Origin: Actinomycetota bacterium
GTDB lineage: Bacteria; Actinomycetota; Acidimicrobiia; Acidimicrobiales; Acidimicrobiaceae
Assembly (NCBI GenBank): GCA_027366165.1
Contig: DAHXKX010000037.1
Location: 1 to 42,978, forward strand
DNA length: 42,978 bases
Direction of reading: 5' to 3'
The position numbers were made by a program, and so were the translations under genes. Of this stretch, positions 18,771 to 26,362 are shown in pieces. The stretch's first letter is position 1. Every line of letters starts with the position of its first letter. The notes under the pieces were generated by a model. The model made no database searches. It was given only the letters and a program-made list of their open reading frames with translations, and was not told the origin of the DNA.

Positions 18771-19193
18771 CTATGATATGGACTCAAGACCCTGAGTAAA
18801 GCGGCCAGCGTGGCTCTTTTCGGCCCGCGCCAATGTTTCAAACCATTCAGCGATCTCCTGAAAACCCTCATCTCTCGCAGTGCGTGCAAAACCTGGGTAC
18901 ATCTCCGTGTACTCGTAGGTCTCACCCTCGATGGCTGATTTCAGGTTATCTTCAGAGCTACCAACCGGGACACCGGTCACAGGATCGCCCACGCCATCTG
19001 CCAAGAAATCGAAATGGCCGAAAGCGTGCCCAGTTTCACCGTCAGCAACTGACCTGAACAGCGCCGCAACGTCTGGGTAACCTTCCACATCAGCCTTCTG
19101 GGCGAAGTAGAGGTAACGGCGATTTGCCTGACTCTCTCCTGCAAACGCCTCCTTCAGATTCTCCGCCGTCTTGGAACTCTTGAGCTCTGCCAT
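18771..19193 (-). CDS. Rubrerythrin (diiron domain only)
   Basis: Rubrerythrins reduce hydrogen peroxide with a diiron centre. The 140-residue protein has the ferritin-like ligands E20 (GESQANRRY), E53 and H56 (DGETGHAFGH), E91 and E94 (GETYEYTEMY), and E125 and H128 (AEKSHAGRF). The usual C-terminal rubredoxin domain is missing, so electrons must come from a separate donor; the neighbouring Fe-S protein is a candidate (inference). A very good ribosome binding site, AAGGAG, precedes ATG 19193. It lies between the PerR-like regulator and the CCG gene. Confidence 0.93.
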   Translation of the reverse strand: MAELKSSKTAENLKEAFAGESQANRRYLYFAQKADVEGYPDVAALFRSVADGETGHAFGHFDFLADGVGDPVTGVPVGSSEDNLKSAIEGETYEYTEMYPGFARTARDEGFQEIAEWFETLARAEKSHAGRFTQGLESIS

Positions 19194-19284
19194 AATTTAT
19201 CTCCTTGTTATCTAATGCCACTTAAGCCACAAACGAACTGTTGCTCCTACTTCAACTCATAAATCGCAATAGTGGATCCGCCGG

Positions 19285-19716
19285 TCAATCTTCAGAGACC
19301 TCAACCCGACACTTAGCACACAGCCCACGGAACGTAATCTCTGCCACACCTGCCTCGAACCCTTGGAGTTGCTCCTTTGGAATCCTAACATCGTCAATAT
19401 CCAAATAGAGATCTCTCACCAAGTGACATCGCGTACATACCAAGTGATGATGGGTGGACCGGTTGGGATCGAATCTCGACGATCCCGTCCCGAGGTCCAA
19501 CGACGAGATTTCGCCCATGTCTGCCAGCTCATGCAACGTCTGGTACACGGTCTTCAGCGAGACAGAGGGCATCTCTCTAACCAACTCCGCATGGACCGAC
19601 TCTGCAGTGGGATGCGAATCGTTCCCCTGAAGAATCCAAAAGATCCGCTCCCGTTGGGGAGTGACCTTCCTGCCGTGCTCTCTAAAACTCTTCACCAACT
19701 CTTCAGGACTTCTCAT
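19285..19716 (-). CDS. Fur-family regulator, PerR-like
   Basis: This metal-dependent repressor has a winged helix (KVTPQRERIFWILQ, then SVSLKTVYQTLHEL) and a C-terminal metal domain. Counting from ATG 19716, the structural zinc cysteines are C94/C97 (CTRC) and C133/C136 (CAKC). The sensing-site segment reads SRFDPNRSTHHHLVC. The RFD aspartate matches the PerR ligand D85, where Fur proteins usually carry glutamate, so I favour peroxide sensing. A GTG at 19737 would add seven residues; neither start has a clear ribosome binding site. A Fur/PerR-type box lies just upstream, and the rubrerythrin gene follows. Confidence 0.88.
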   Translation of the reverse strand: MRSPEELVKSFREHGRKVTPQRERIFWILQGNDSHPTAESVHAELVREMPSVSLKTVYQTLHELADMGEISSLDLGTGSSRFDPNRSTHHHLVCTRCHLVRDLYLDIDDVRIPKEQLQGFEAGVAEITFRGLCAKCRVEVSED

Positions 19717-19762
19717 CACAAAACATTCTATCACCACTCACTTACACTTACCATCGTCTAGT

Positions 19763-19797
19763 AAATGAAAATCATTGTTCATACCCTCACAGTGAGG
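19763..19797. promoter_or_regulatory. Putative Fur/PerR operator and adjacent palindrome
   Basis: At 19765-19782 the sequence ATGAAAATCATTGTTCAT is an imperfect palindrome (ATGAA and TTCAT arms) with the AATCATT core seen in Fur-type boxes. Directly next to it, at 19785-19797, CCTCAC-A-GTGAGG is a perfect 6-base inverted repeat. Both lie upstream of the PerR-like gene, so autoregulation is likely by inference. Confidence 0.5.
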
Positions 19798-20055
19798 TGC
19801 AAGACGGCTGCACTTAAAACTCGGTAAGCGAGATCTGCAGCCAAAGTAAACTTAGCGCTCCGGGTTGATCGATTACAATAGCCTTTCACCAGGAAAACCC
19901 AGCCAAAAGATCCACCGGTAGGATCAAATTCAATCAAATGGCACGCAAGGGCCACACACCCGAAGTTCGGCTTCGAGCACCTTAGCCAGTGCCTTTAAGC
20001 ATATTATTAAGCAACCGCGACACGGGCGCGATGGACTTCCGACAAGTAGGACACG
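19798..20055. other. Rest of the intergenic region before the second FGGY kinase
   Basis: No gene is seen in this part. It must contain the promoter of the FGGY kinase, but I cannot point to a good -35/-10 pair. Confidence 0.35.
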
Positions 20056-21528
20056 ATGAACCTGCCGCAAGAGACATTGATAGCAGTCCTTGACATTGGT
20101 ACATCAAACATTCGGGCATCCGCCGTAAGTCCTTCCGGCACCGTCGCGGCGGAATTTCGGTCCAGGTTCACGACGCATTCCCCAACACGAGGTTTCGTTG
20201 AGTTCGACGCAGAGGAGCTTTTCCAAACATGCCTACGTCTATTGAAATGCCTCCTATCGGAAACCCCCTGTTCCGCAATTGCCCTAACGAACCAGCGGGC
20301 CTCAACGGTAGTATTCGACCCTTTGACCAAAAGTCCGGTTTGCATGGGACAGAGCTGGCAGGACCTTCGGACAGCCCCTATGTGTTTGGCGCTCAAGGCT
20401 CCTGGCATCTCATTGTCACCTAACCAGAGTGCTACAAAGATCTCCCTCATGATGGATCTCTTCGACAAAGATCGCAGCCGCGGCCTTTTGGGAGGAACCA
20501 TTGACGCTTGGATTTGCTTTCGTCTCACCGGTGAGTTCAAGACAGACCATACCAATGCCGCTATGACCGGCTTGGTCGAGCCAACCGTTACAAGATACGA
20601 TCCCACAATTTTGTCAAAGCTAAACATCCCCCTAAAGGCATTGCCAGAAATTGTGCCGTCAATCGGCTACCTGGGAGAGACAGATATTGACGGACTGATC
20701 CTACCTCTTGTGGCAATGTTGGGAGACCAACAAGCCTCCATGCTCGGTCAGGGGATAACCGAGCCTAAACGAGCAAAGGCGACCTTCGGAACGGGTGCCA
20801 TGGTGGACATTCTTACCGGAGAGAAGGGGCCGACTACGACTGCCCGTCTTTCCCATGGCACATTCCCAATAGTGGCGCGTTCCGAGGGGGACCAAATACT
20901 ATTTGGACTCGAAGCGATCGGGCTCCATGCTGGATCCGCTATTGACTTCGTATGCGCCAACCTTGGAATCGCGGATTCTCCCGCTTCCATTGAGGCACTT
21001 GCGCGAGAATCCCATTTCGGATCCAATGAAGTCTTCGTGCCAGCATTGACTGGTCTTGCAACCCCATACTGGGACTTCGGGGCGCTGGCCTGCTTTGCGA
21101 ATATCACAAAGCTGACCACCAGATCGGACCTCGCAAACGCCACACTCGCAGGTGTGGCACACATGGGTGCAGATCTGATCGAAGCCATAGAGGCAGATAG
21201 CCAGGTGGCATTGGAATCATTGAGCGTCGACGGAGGAATGACCCAAAACCGCCTGTTCCTGCAACACCTCGCCAACTTCAGCCAGAAACGCCTGAGGATT
21301 TCTTCGGCCAAAGAAGCCACAAGCATTGGAGCAGGTCTAGCTGGACACCTTGCCCTGGGTACACTCTCACACGTCAGCTGCATAGATGAACTCATCATGC
21401 CGAAGCTGACCGTCGATCCCGACAGGGCATTCGACATACGTCAAGCGGAAAGGTCGAGAGATACCTGGCTAAAAGCGGTCGAAATCTCACGTAATTCTGT
21501 TCCGGAACTCAGTACAGTGACTTTTTAG
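20056..21528 (+). CDS. FGGY-family carbohydrate kinase, glycerol-kinase-like but with changed substrate site
   Basis: This 490-residue kinase has the two actin-like domains of the FGGY family: LDIGTSNIRASAV for phosphate binding, GDQQAS with D224-Q225, KATFGTGA and LSVDGGMTQNRLFLQHL for ATP. It is closest in layout to glycerol kinase, yet E78 of the window's first GlpK is A82 here (NQRAS), Y129 is N123 (SPNQSATK), and the TNASRT signature is TNAAMT. Only the arginine, tryptophan (SWQD) and aspartate-glutamine contacts remain. The substrate is therefore probably not glycerol (inference); another polyol or sugar is likely. It stands alone, with no transporter or dehydrogenase beside it. Confidence 0.85.
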   Translation: MNLPQETLIAVLDIGTSNIRASAVSPSGTVAAEFRSRFTTHSPTRGFVEFDAEELFQTCLRLLKCLLSETPCSAIALTNQRASTVVFDPLTKSPVCMGQSWQDLRTAPMCLALKAPGISLSPNQSATKISLMMDLFDKDRSRGLLGGTIDAWICFRLTGEFKTDHTNAAMTGLVEPTVTRYDPTILSKLNIPLKALPEIVPSIGYLGETDIDGLILPLVAMLGDQQASMLGQGITEPKRAKATFGTGAMVDILTGEKGPTTTARLSHGTFPIVARSEGDQILFGLEAIGLHAGSAIDFVCANLGIADSPASIEALARESHFGSNEVFVPALTGLATPYWDFGALACFANITKLTTRSDLANATLAGVAHMGADLIEAIEADSQVALESLSVDGGMTQNRLFLQHLANFSQKRLRISSAKEATSIGAGLAGHLALGTLSHVSCIDELIMPKLTVDPDRAFDIRQAERSRDTWLKAVEISRNSVPELSTVTF

Positions 21529-21633
21529 CAATAATGCAGTGTCTCTAACTAATGCAGGACAATTTATGGCTGTCTCAAAGGCTAAAGTGATTGTTATGCA
21601 CCAAGCGCCAATTGCGGGATAGACCAGAGGAAA

Positions 21634-22869
21634 ATGAGCATACAACAGGAACGCCGAACACCAGATTCAGACAACCATTCTGTTTCGAACTCGAAAGTGA
21701 TTGACTGGCCCAAGCTGTCGAAACCCCCGACGATAGGCATAATCGGTGGAGGTCAGCTTGCGCAAATGCTCTACCAGAGCGCAATTTCTCTCGGTATCGA
21801 AGCACATCTTTTCGCGTCGCCCACCGATGAAGCAGCTCCCAAATACTTTCGTGACATTACCAGAGCATCTTCGGAATCGTGGACTCCTCCAGAGATCTAC
21901 CACTTCGCCCAAAAGTGCGACGCGGTGACCTTCGACCACGAACTTGTTTCGCCAAACATCGTCAGGGAACTCGAGAAACGGGGCTGCTTGATTCTTCCCA
22001 CGGCCTCGACCCTTGAATTGTCGGCCAACAAGGCGAACCAGAGGCAACGCCTCACTCAACTCGGCTACCCGCTACCTCCATACCAGATTTGCAACACCCT
22101 CTCAGAAATAACCTCATTTGGAGCCCGATATGGTTGGCCAATCGTCATTAAGCCTTCTACGGGAGGCTATGACGGACGTGGGGTATACATGGTCGATGGC
22201 GAAGCCGATGCAGCAACTATCTTTAACAGTCTTTCCACACACTTGCCATTCGTCGTGGAGCCAAAACTGGAACTTGACGCAGAGGGTTCGGTTCTGGCCG
22301 TGCGCTCCTCCGCCGGAGAGTGTCTCACCTATCCGATGGTGAAGACCTTGCAGGTCGAAGGAATGTGCCGTGAGGTCACCTCACCAGGGGATTTCCCAGT
22401 GGAAATTGCAGCGGAGGCACGGCGGGTCGCCGAAAAGCTGGCGGAGGATCTCGAGGTTGTTGGCATTCTCGCGGTCGAATTCTTCATGATCGATGGAAAA
22501 CTGATGGTAAACGAACTAGCGCCGCGTCCTCATAACAGCGGTCACATCACAATTGAGGCCAACGTCACCTCCCAATTTGAAAATCACTTGCGGGCAGTCC
22601 TTGGGCTGCCATTGGGATCCACAGAACTGAGAGTGCCCGCCGCAGCCATGGTGAACTTAATCTCCAACTCGAACAGTCAGAACTTAATGCCACTACTGCC
22701 GGTTGCACTTTCGGTCAAAGGTGCCTCATTACACCTTTATTCAAAATCATCCAGGAAAAACCGTAAGATTGGCCATGTGACAGTGACGGCCGGGTCGGTA
22801 GAGGAAGCCCTCGAAGCAGCCCATCAAACAGTGGACCATCTATCCGGCCTAGAAATACTTGAGGGATGA
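21634..22869 (+). CDS. purK: N5-carboxyaminoimidazole ribonucleotide synthase
   Basis: PurK is an ATP-grasp enzyme that makes N5-CAIR from AIR, bicarbonate and ATP in purine synthesis. The 411-residue protein opens after a 32-residue leader with IGIIGGGQLAQML, has VTFDHELVSP, the ATP-grasp loop KPSTGGYDGRGVY, and the metal-site ending EFFMIDGKLMVNELAPRPHNSGH. The ribosome binding site AGAGG lies just before ATG 21634. The N-terminal leader is longer than usual and might indicate a later start, though none is well placed. purE follows after 20 bases. Confidence 0.95.
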   Translation: MSIQQERRTPDSDNHSVSNSKVIDWPKLSKPPTIGIIGGGQLAQMLYQSAISLGIEAHLFASPTDEAAPKYFRDITRASSESWTPPEIYHFAQKCDAVTFDHELVSPNIVRELEKRGCLILPTASTLELSANKANQRQRLTQLGYPLPPYQICNTLSEITSFGARYGWPIVIKPSTGGYDGRGVYMVDGEADAATIFNSLSTHLPFVVEPKLELDAEGSVLAVRSSAGECLTYPMVKTLQVEGMCREVTSPGDFPVEIAAEARRVAEKLAEDLEVVGILAVEFFMIDGKLMVNELAPRPHNSGHITIEANVTSQFENHLRAVLGLPLGSTELRVPAAAMVNLISNSNSQNLMPLLPVALSVKGASLHLYSKSSRKNRKIGHVTVTAGSVEEALEAAHQTVDHLSGLEILEG

Positions 22870-22889
22870 CTCAGAAATAGGAGTTCGCA

Positions 22890-23372
22890 ATGACGGCAAT
22901 CGTTGGTATCGTCATGGGATCAGATTCGGACTACCCTGTGATGGCCCCTGCAGCGCAGGTGCTTGAGTCCTTTGGGATCGAATACGAGCTAAGAGTCCTA
23001 TCTGCCCACCGCACCCCCCAGAAGATGCTGGCCTATGGATCGGATGCGTACGGCAACGGACTGCGGGTCATAATCGCCGGTGCAGGAGGAGCTGCCCATC
23101 TTCCCGGGATGCTGGCATCTGTGACAACGATACCGGTGATAGGCGTTCCGGTGGCTTTGAAAAGACTGGATGGGCTTGATTCCCTGCTTTCCATTGTGCA
23201 AATGCCTGCCGGAATACCAGTTGCAACCGTGGCAATCGACAACGCCAAGAACGCCGGCCTACTCGCTGTGAGAATACTCTCGACCGCCGACCCAACCCTG
23301 GGACCCAAACTTTCTACCTACCAAAGTGAAATGGCAGCCGAATCATCAGCAAAGGTACTCCCGCCAGCTTAG
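22890..23372 (+). CDS. purE: N5-carboxyaminoimidazole ribonucleotide mutase
   Basis: PurE converts N5-CAIR to CAIR, the step after PurK. The 160-residue protein has the family core GSDSDYPVM, the signature SAHRTP near residues 39-44, [12 protein letters not shown] and the loop [29 protein letters not shown] sits 6 bases before ATG 22890. With purK directly upstream it forms the class I PurE/PurK pair in one operon. There is no visible terminator immediately after the stop. Confidence 0.95.
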   Translation: MTAIVGIVMGSDSDYPVMAPAAQVLESFGIEYELRVLSAHRTPQKMLAYGSDAYGNGLRVIIAGAGGAAHLPGMLASVTTIPVIGVPVALKRLDGLDSLLSIVQMPAGIPVATVAIDNAKNAGLLAVRILSTADPTLGPKLSTYQSEMAAESSAKVLPPA

Positions 23373-23510
23373 TTTACCGCTGTGGTTGGGCGAAAATCAC
23401 TTCAGATGCGTCACTGGACTTGCGACCGAAACCGATCCACCATCTACAGCTTCAGTTCTTTACCGCATCCATGCACAGACGGACGTGATCAACGCTCAAA
23501 TCCGACAGTC

Positions 23511-24090
23511 TTATGGCAATTCCTGAAAGAACGTTTCGCCGCTCTTCGAAATCAATTGTCGAAAGGTTTTCCCCGAGATATCCCTAGCTATGAACGACCT
23601 GAACGACTCTGCTGAATCGAACTGGACGATATCCGGGAGAACGTTGATGTATCTGATGTCGAACCAGACGACCTTCGATCGCATCTCAGCAGTAGCGACA
23701 TCTTAAAAAATAAAAGCCGTCGCCGTCGGATGAATTCAGAATCGCCCCCACGACTTCAGATGTGGATCCAATGTTACCTTTACCCTCGCAATCCCCAAAA
23801 AAGAACGCACAAGGCTTGGGGGCAGTAAAAACTTTTGAGAACTCCAAAGCGTGACCATCAACCCAGTGCAAGGTGGCAACACTGAAACCTGGTTCACGGC
23901 AACCTGGAATTTCCAGATCACCTAGGATACTTGAATACCTGAACTCATGTTGCGGTATATCTTGGCGAATGCAGAATGGACCGTCCTGAACATCGACTCA
24001 GAGTGATCTGTAGCCACAATTCGTCGACCGGGAACAGGTTGAGCCAGTTTCTCGGTGTCGCTACCGGTTCCGCAGCCGATCTTGGTGTTC
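23511..24090 (-). pseudogene. Broken class I SAM-dependent methyltransferase
   Basis: Minus-strand frames hold ordered pieces of a methyltransferase. The first piece, near 23922-24083, reads IGCGTGSDTEKLAQ followed by GRRIVATDHSESM. This is motif I plus the acidic end of strand 2, and it stops at a TAG at 23922-23924. A second frame continues with GDLEIPGC and TLHWVDGHALEFS, and stops near 23686. A third frame, from ATG 23684 to TAA 23511-23513 (57 residues), has a C-terminal-domain look (VVWFDIRYINVLPDIVQFDS). At least two frame changes and an in-frame stop before motif I make it non-functional. Confidence 0.55.
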
Positions 24091-24690
24091 TATTGCTACT
24101 TTATGAAGTACATGAACCATTGAAACCTGAATTCCCCGACTCTACGAAGTAGAACCCTCCCTCATTTCAGGGACATCCTCGAAGCTTTGGGAACTCGATG
24201 CAACCCACCCGTTCGGAACAAGTTGTAAAAAAGTGAAACTGTCAGATTGACCTCTCTCAAGCAGTTCTGATTACCACTCCCGAATGTCTCTCGAACAAAT
24301 CCAAAGTAGATAAAAGGCGCTCTCAACTTAGTATTCGCTGTCACGGGAACTCACCAATAAGCCAGCCCAACAGTCACTTATGGCGCTGGCAACGCGCACG
24401 AAGATCCAAAGGCTGATGAGAACCCAGCCCCAGTCGCGCTTAAGGCGGAACTGCTTCCTCTGAACTCACTATTATTCCTTTTGGCGACACAACTCTTGAC
24501 GAGGTAGGAGATCTCACAGATGGCGAAAATGACGCTTGAGAATCTTGCCTGCTGATCCAAGGCTTCAACCAAGGTGCAAACGTCGGGATAGCCGGCTCCC
24601 CAAGTACCCGTGGCGTCCAGTGAATAATCAGTCAGCCCAAAAGAGAAACAAATCGAAACATGTAAAACACAAAATACCGATCCTGGGAAC
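24091..24690. other. Gene-free stretch
   Basis: I see no supportable gene. A 134-codon minus-strand frame at 24378-24782 runs straight through the long inverted repeat at 24691-24726, has a serine/alanine-rich tail and no family resemblance. It may be chance or decayed sequence. Confidence 0.4.
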
Positions 24691-24726
24691 AATAGACTCC
24701 GACCGCAGCCTGGGTCGGAGTCTATT
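24691..24726. terminator. Perfect 14-bp hairpin downstream of the sigma-factor operon
   Basis: AATAGACTCCGACC at 24691-24704 pairs exactly with GGTCGGAGTCTATT at 24713-24726 around an 8-base loop. It lies about 80 bases past the stop of the minus-strand threonine-rich gene, so it probably terminates or protects that transcript. There is no T run on either side, so a factor-independent terminator is not certain. Confidence 0.6.
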
Positions 24727-24804
24727 GGCATATGGGATACCTTGGCGAGGTCTTCAGGACTTAAGTCCCACATTGATCCCATGTTGTTAAATCGACATCA
24801 TTTT

Positions 24805-25653
24805 TCAATCAGAGCTTCCAATAATCGCCGAAATCGACGCAGAGGCAGCCGTTGTGGTTGGTTGTGTTGTGGTCGTGGTGGTTGGTTGTGTAGTGGTCGT
24901 GGTGGTTGGTTGTGTAGTGGTCGTGGTGGTTGGTTGTGTTGTGGTCGTGGTGGAAGTTGTTGTCGTAGATGAAGTTGTTGTCGTAGATGAAGTCGTTGTG
25001 GATGAAGCCGTTGTGGTTGGCGAACCTGACGTCAAAGGTGAACTAATACTTTCCGAAATCAACGGCAAACAGTTTACCGAATCAGACTTGACGCTCGAAG
25101 TCACAGGCAGTGACGTTGAAGGACCAGCCGCAGACGACGATATGCCAGCGTTAGGTGACGTCTGCTGAGACGTCGTATCACTGCTATGGACACCAATTGA
25201 AACTGATTTCAGAGTGGTCGAAGTAGTTGTGACCGAAGCCGACGGTAGTGAAACTCCAAGATTCGAAACAGCTGCGGAAAATACCTTTTGAATTGGCTCT
25301 GGAAGTGAGCCAGACGCTGCAGCCGCAGAGGCACCGGTAAAAGCCACTGCAGTAGTAACGGCAATAATCGCCTTGACCCCCAAAAAGCGAGCAAGGTAGG
25401 TGCGCTTGTCGTTGGAGCCCGGATGGGAAGCCGAATTCTCTATCTCCTCTGCCATGCGCTCAACGACAGACGAACCCCCAATCAGGGCGTCGGGTGCTGC
25501 AAAACTCGACATCTCGATCAGAGCGTTTTCAAGCTGGGAAAACTCCCTGTCCCGCGGAAGATCCCCGTCGATGAGATGATCTACAAAACGGTCAAACTCA
25601 TCATAATGGAATCCATCAGAACCGTCGTTTGATGTTCGATCGTCGTCCGCCAT
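24805..25653 (-). CDS. Sigma-factor-associated membrane protein with threonine-repeat tail
   Basis: The 282-residue protein has an acidic cytoplasmic N-terminus (1-85), one membrane segment at about 90-112 (FLGVKAIIAVTTAVAFTGAS) and a Ser/Thr-rich exported part ending in four TTTTTTQP-type octads. The matching DNA is a 24-bp tandem repeat. It follows the ECF sigma factor by 33 bases on the same strand, the usual place of an anti-sigma factor. It lacks the HxxxCxxC zinc motif, so anti-sigma function is inference from position and topology. The tail may reach into or across the cell wall. Confidence 0.65.
   Translation of the reverse strand: MADDDRTSNDGSDGFHYDEFDRFVDHLIDGDLPRDREFSQLENALIEMSSFAAPDALIGGSSVVERMAEEIENSASHPGSNDKRTYLARFLGVKAIIAVTTAVAFTGASAAAASGSLPEPIQKVFSAAVSNLGVSLPSASVTTTSTTLKSVSIGVHSSDTTSQQTSPNAGISSSAAGPSTSLPVTSSVKSDSVNCLPLISESISSPLTSGSPTTTASSTTTSSTTTTSSTTTTSTTTTTQPTTTTTTQPTTTTTTQPTTTTTTQPTTTAASASISAIIGSSD
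24857..24952. repeat. 24-bp tandem repeat, four copies
   Basis: Four near-identical 24-base units start at 24857, 24881, 24905 and 24929 (plus strand GTTGGTTGTG followed by a GT-rich half). They encode threonine octads with Gln-Pro in the membrane protein at 24805-25653. Units in a multiple of three bases can vary in number without breaking the frame. Confidence 0.9.
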
Positions 25654-25686
25654 AACATGTACAAATCGTATTGCGAACCTGAAATG

Positions 25687-26277
25687 TTACGCAGAGGTAA
25701 AAAATTTCTTTGATGACTTCCCTTTATCCTCCCCAGTGATCACTTTCTCAAGGTTCTCCAACCCCCGGAAGAAGAGTATCCTCACGGCGCCCTCAGACTT
25801 TCCAATGATCTGAGAGATCTCAAAGTGAGACATCCCGACAATAACTCTTAGCGACACCACTTCAGCCTGGGATGTTGGAATCTTGGACAGCCACTCAAGC
25901 GTTCTTGACGAAGACTCATCAAAAGGAATCTCCGGCTCGGAACAGACCTGTTCGCGAAAAGTGTTTTCATCCACAACCATGAGGGTCGGCCTGGGTCGCC
26001 GATACTCTTTGCGCAATTGATCATAGAGCCTCGCACGCGCGATCTGAAACAACAAACCCTGTAGAGCTGAAATGTTTCCCTGAAATCTCGACAGTACCTT
26101 TGAAAGAGAGATCCAACTCTCCGAAGCTATGTCTTCCGAGGAGCCACAGCCCAAAGAGGACAGATATCTCACGAGTCCTGGATTCAAGAGAGACCAAAGT
26201 CTGGCAAGGGCATCCTTGTCGCCAATCTTGGCCTTTGCAATCGTTTCCGCAGGATCAAACACCAGTCGATTGAACAC
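25687..26277 (-). CDS. ECF-type RNA polymerase sigma factor
   Basis: This 196-residue protein has a sigma region 2 at about residues 20-95 (ending LLFQIARARLYDQLRKEYRRP) and a region 4 at about 128-180 (LSKIPTSQAEVVSLRVIVGMSHFEISQIIGKSEGAVRILFFRGLENL). Regions 1.2 and 3 are missing, as in extracytoplasmic-function sigma factors. The linker is somewhat long. The GTG start at 26277 has only a weak ribosome binding site. The next gene encodes its likely membrane partner. Confidence 0.85.
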   Translation of the reverse strand: MFNRLVFDPAETIAKAKIGDKDALARLWSLLNPGLVRYLSSLGCGSSEDIASESWISLSKVLSRFQGNISALQGLLFQIARARLYDQLRKEYRRPRPTLMVVDENTFREQVCSEPEIPFDESSSRTLEWLSKIPTSQAEVVSLRVIVGMSHFEISQIIGKSEGAVRILFFRGLENLEKVITGEDKGKSSKKFFTSA

Positions 26278-26362
26278 TTTCGTAACGGTATCAGTTTGTA
26301 GGCGCCTCTAACGAAATAAAGCCAAACAATTGACGATCGAGCCAACCGTTTGGGTTAAAGCG

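Noticed and set aside
20007-20627. 206-codon minus-strand frame
   Set aside because: It is antisense to the FGGY kinase, whose motifs are intact; the frame has no family resemblance.
20748-21437. 229-codon minus-strand frame
   Set aside because: It is antisense to the FGGY kinase and Ala/Ser-rich, as expected of a mirror of coding sequence.
24378-24782. 134-codon minus-strand frame
   Set aside because: It runs through a perfect inverted repeat and has a low-complexity tail, with no recognised domain.
24857-24952. Possible CRISPR-like repeat array
   Set aside because: The units are directly adjacent with no spacers and encode in-frame threonine octads.
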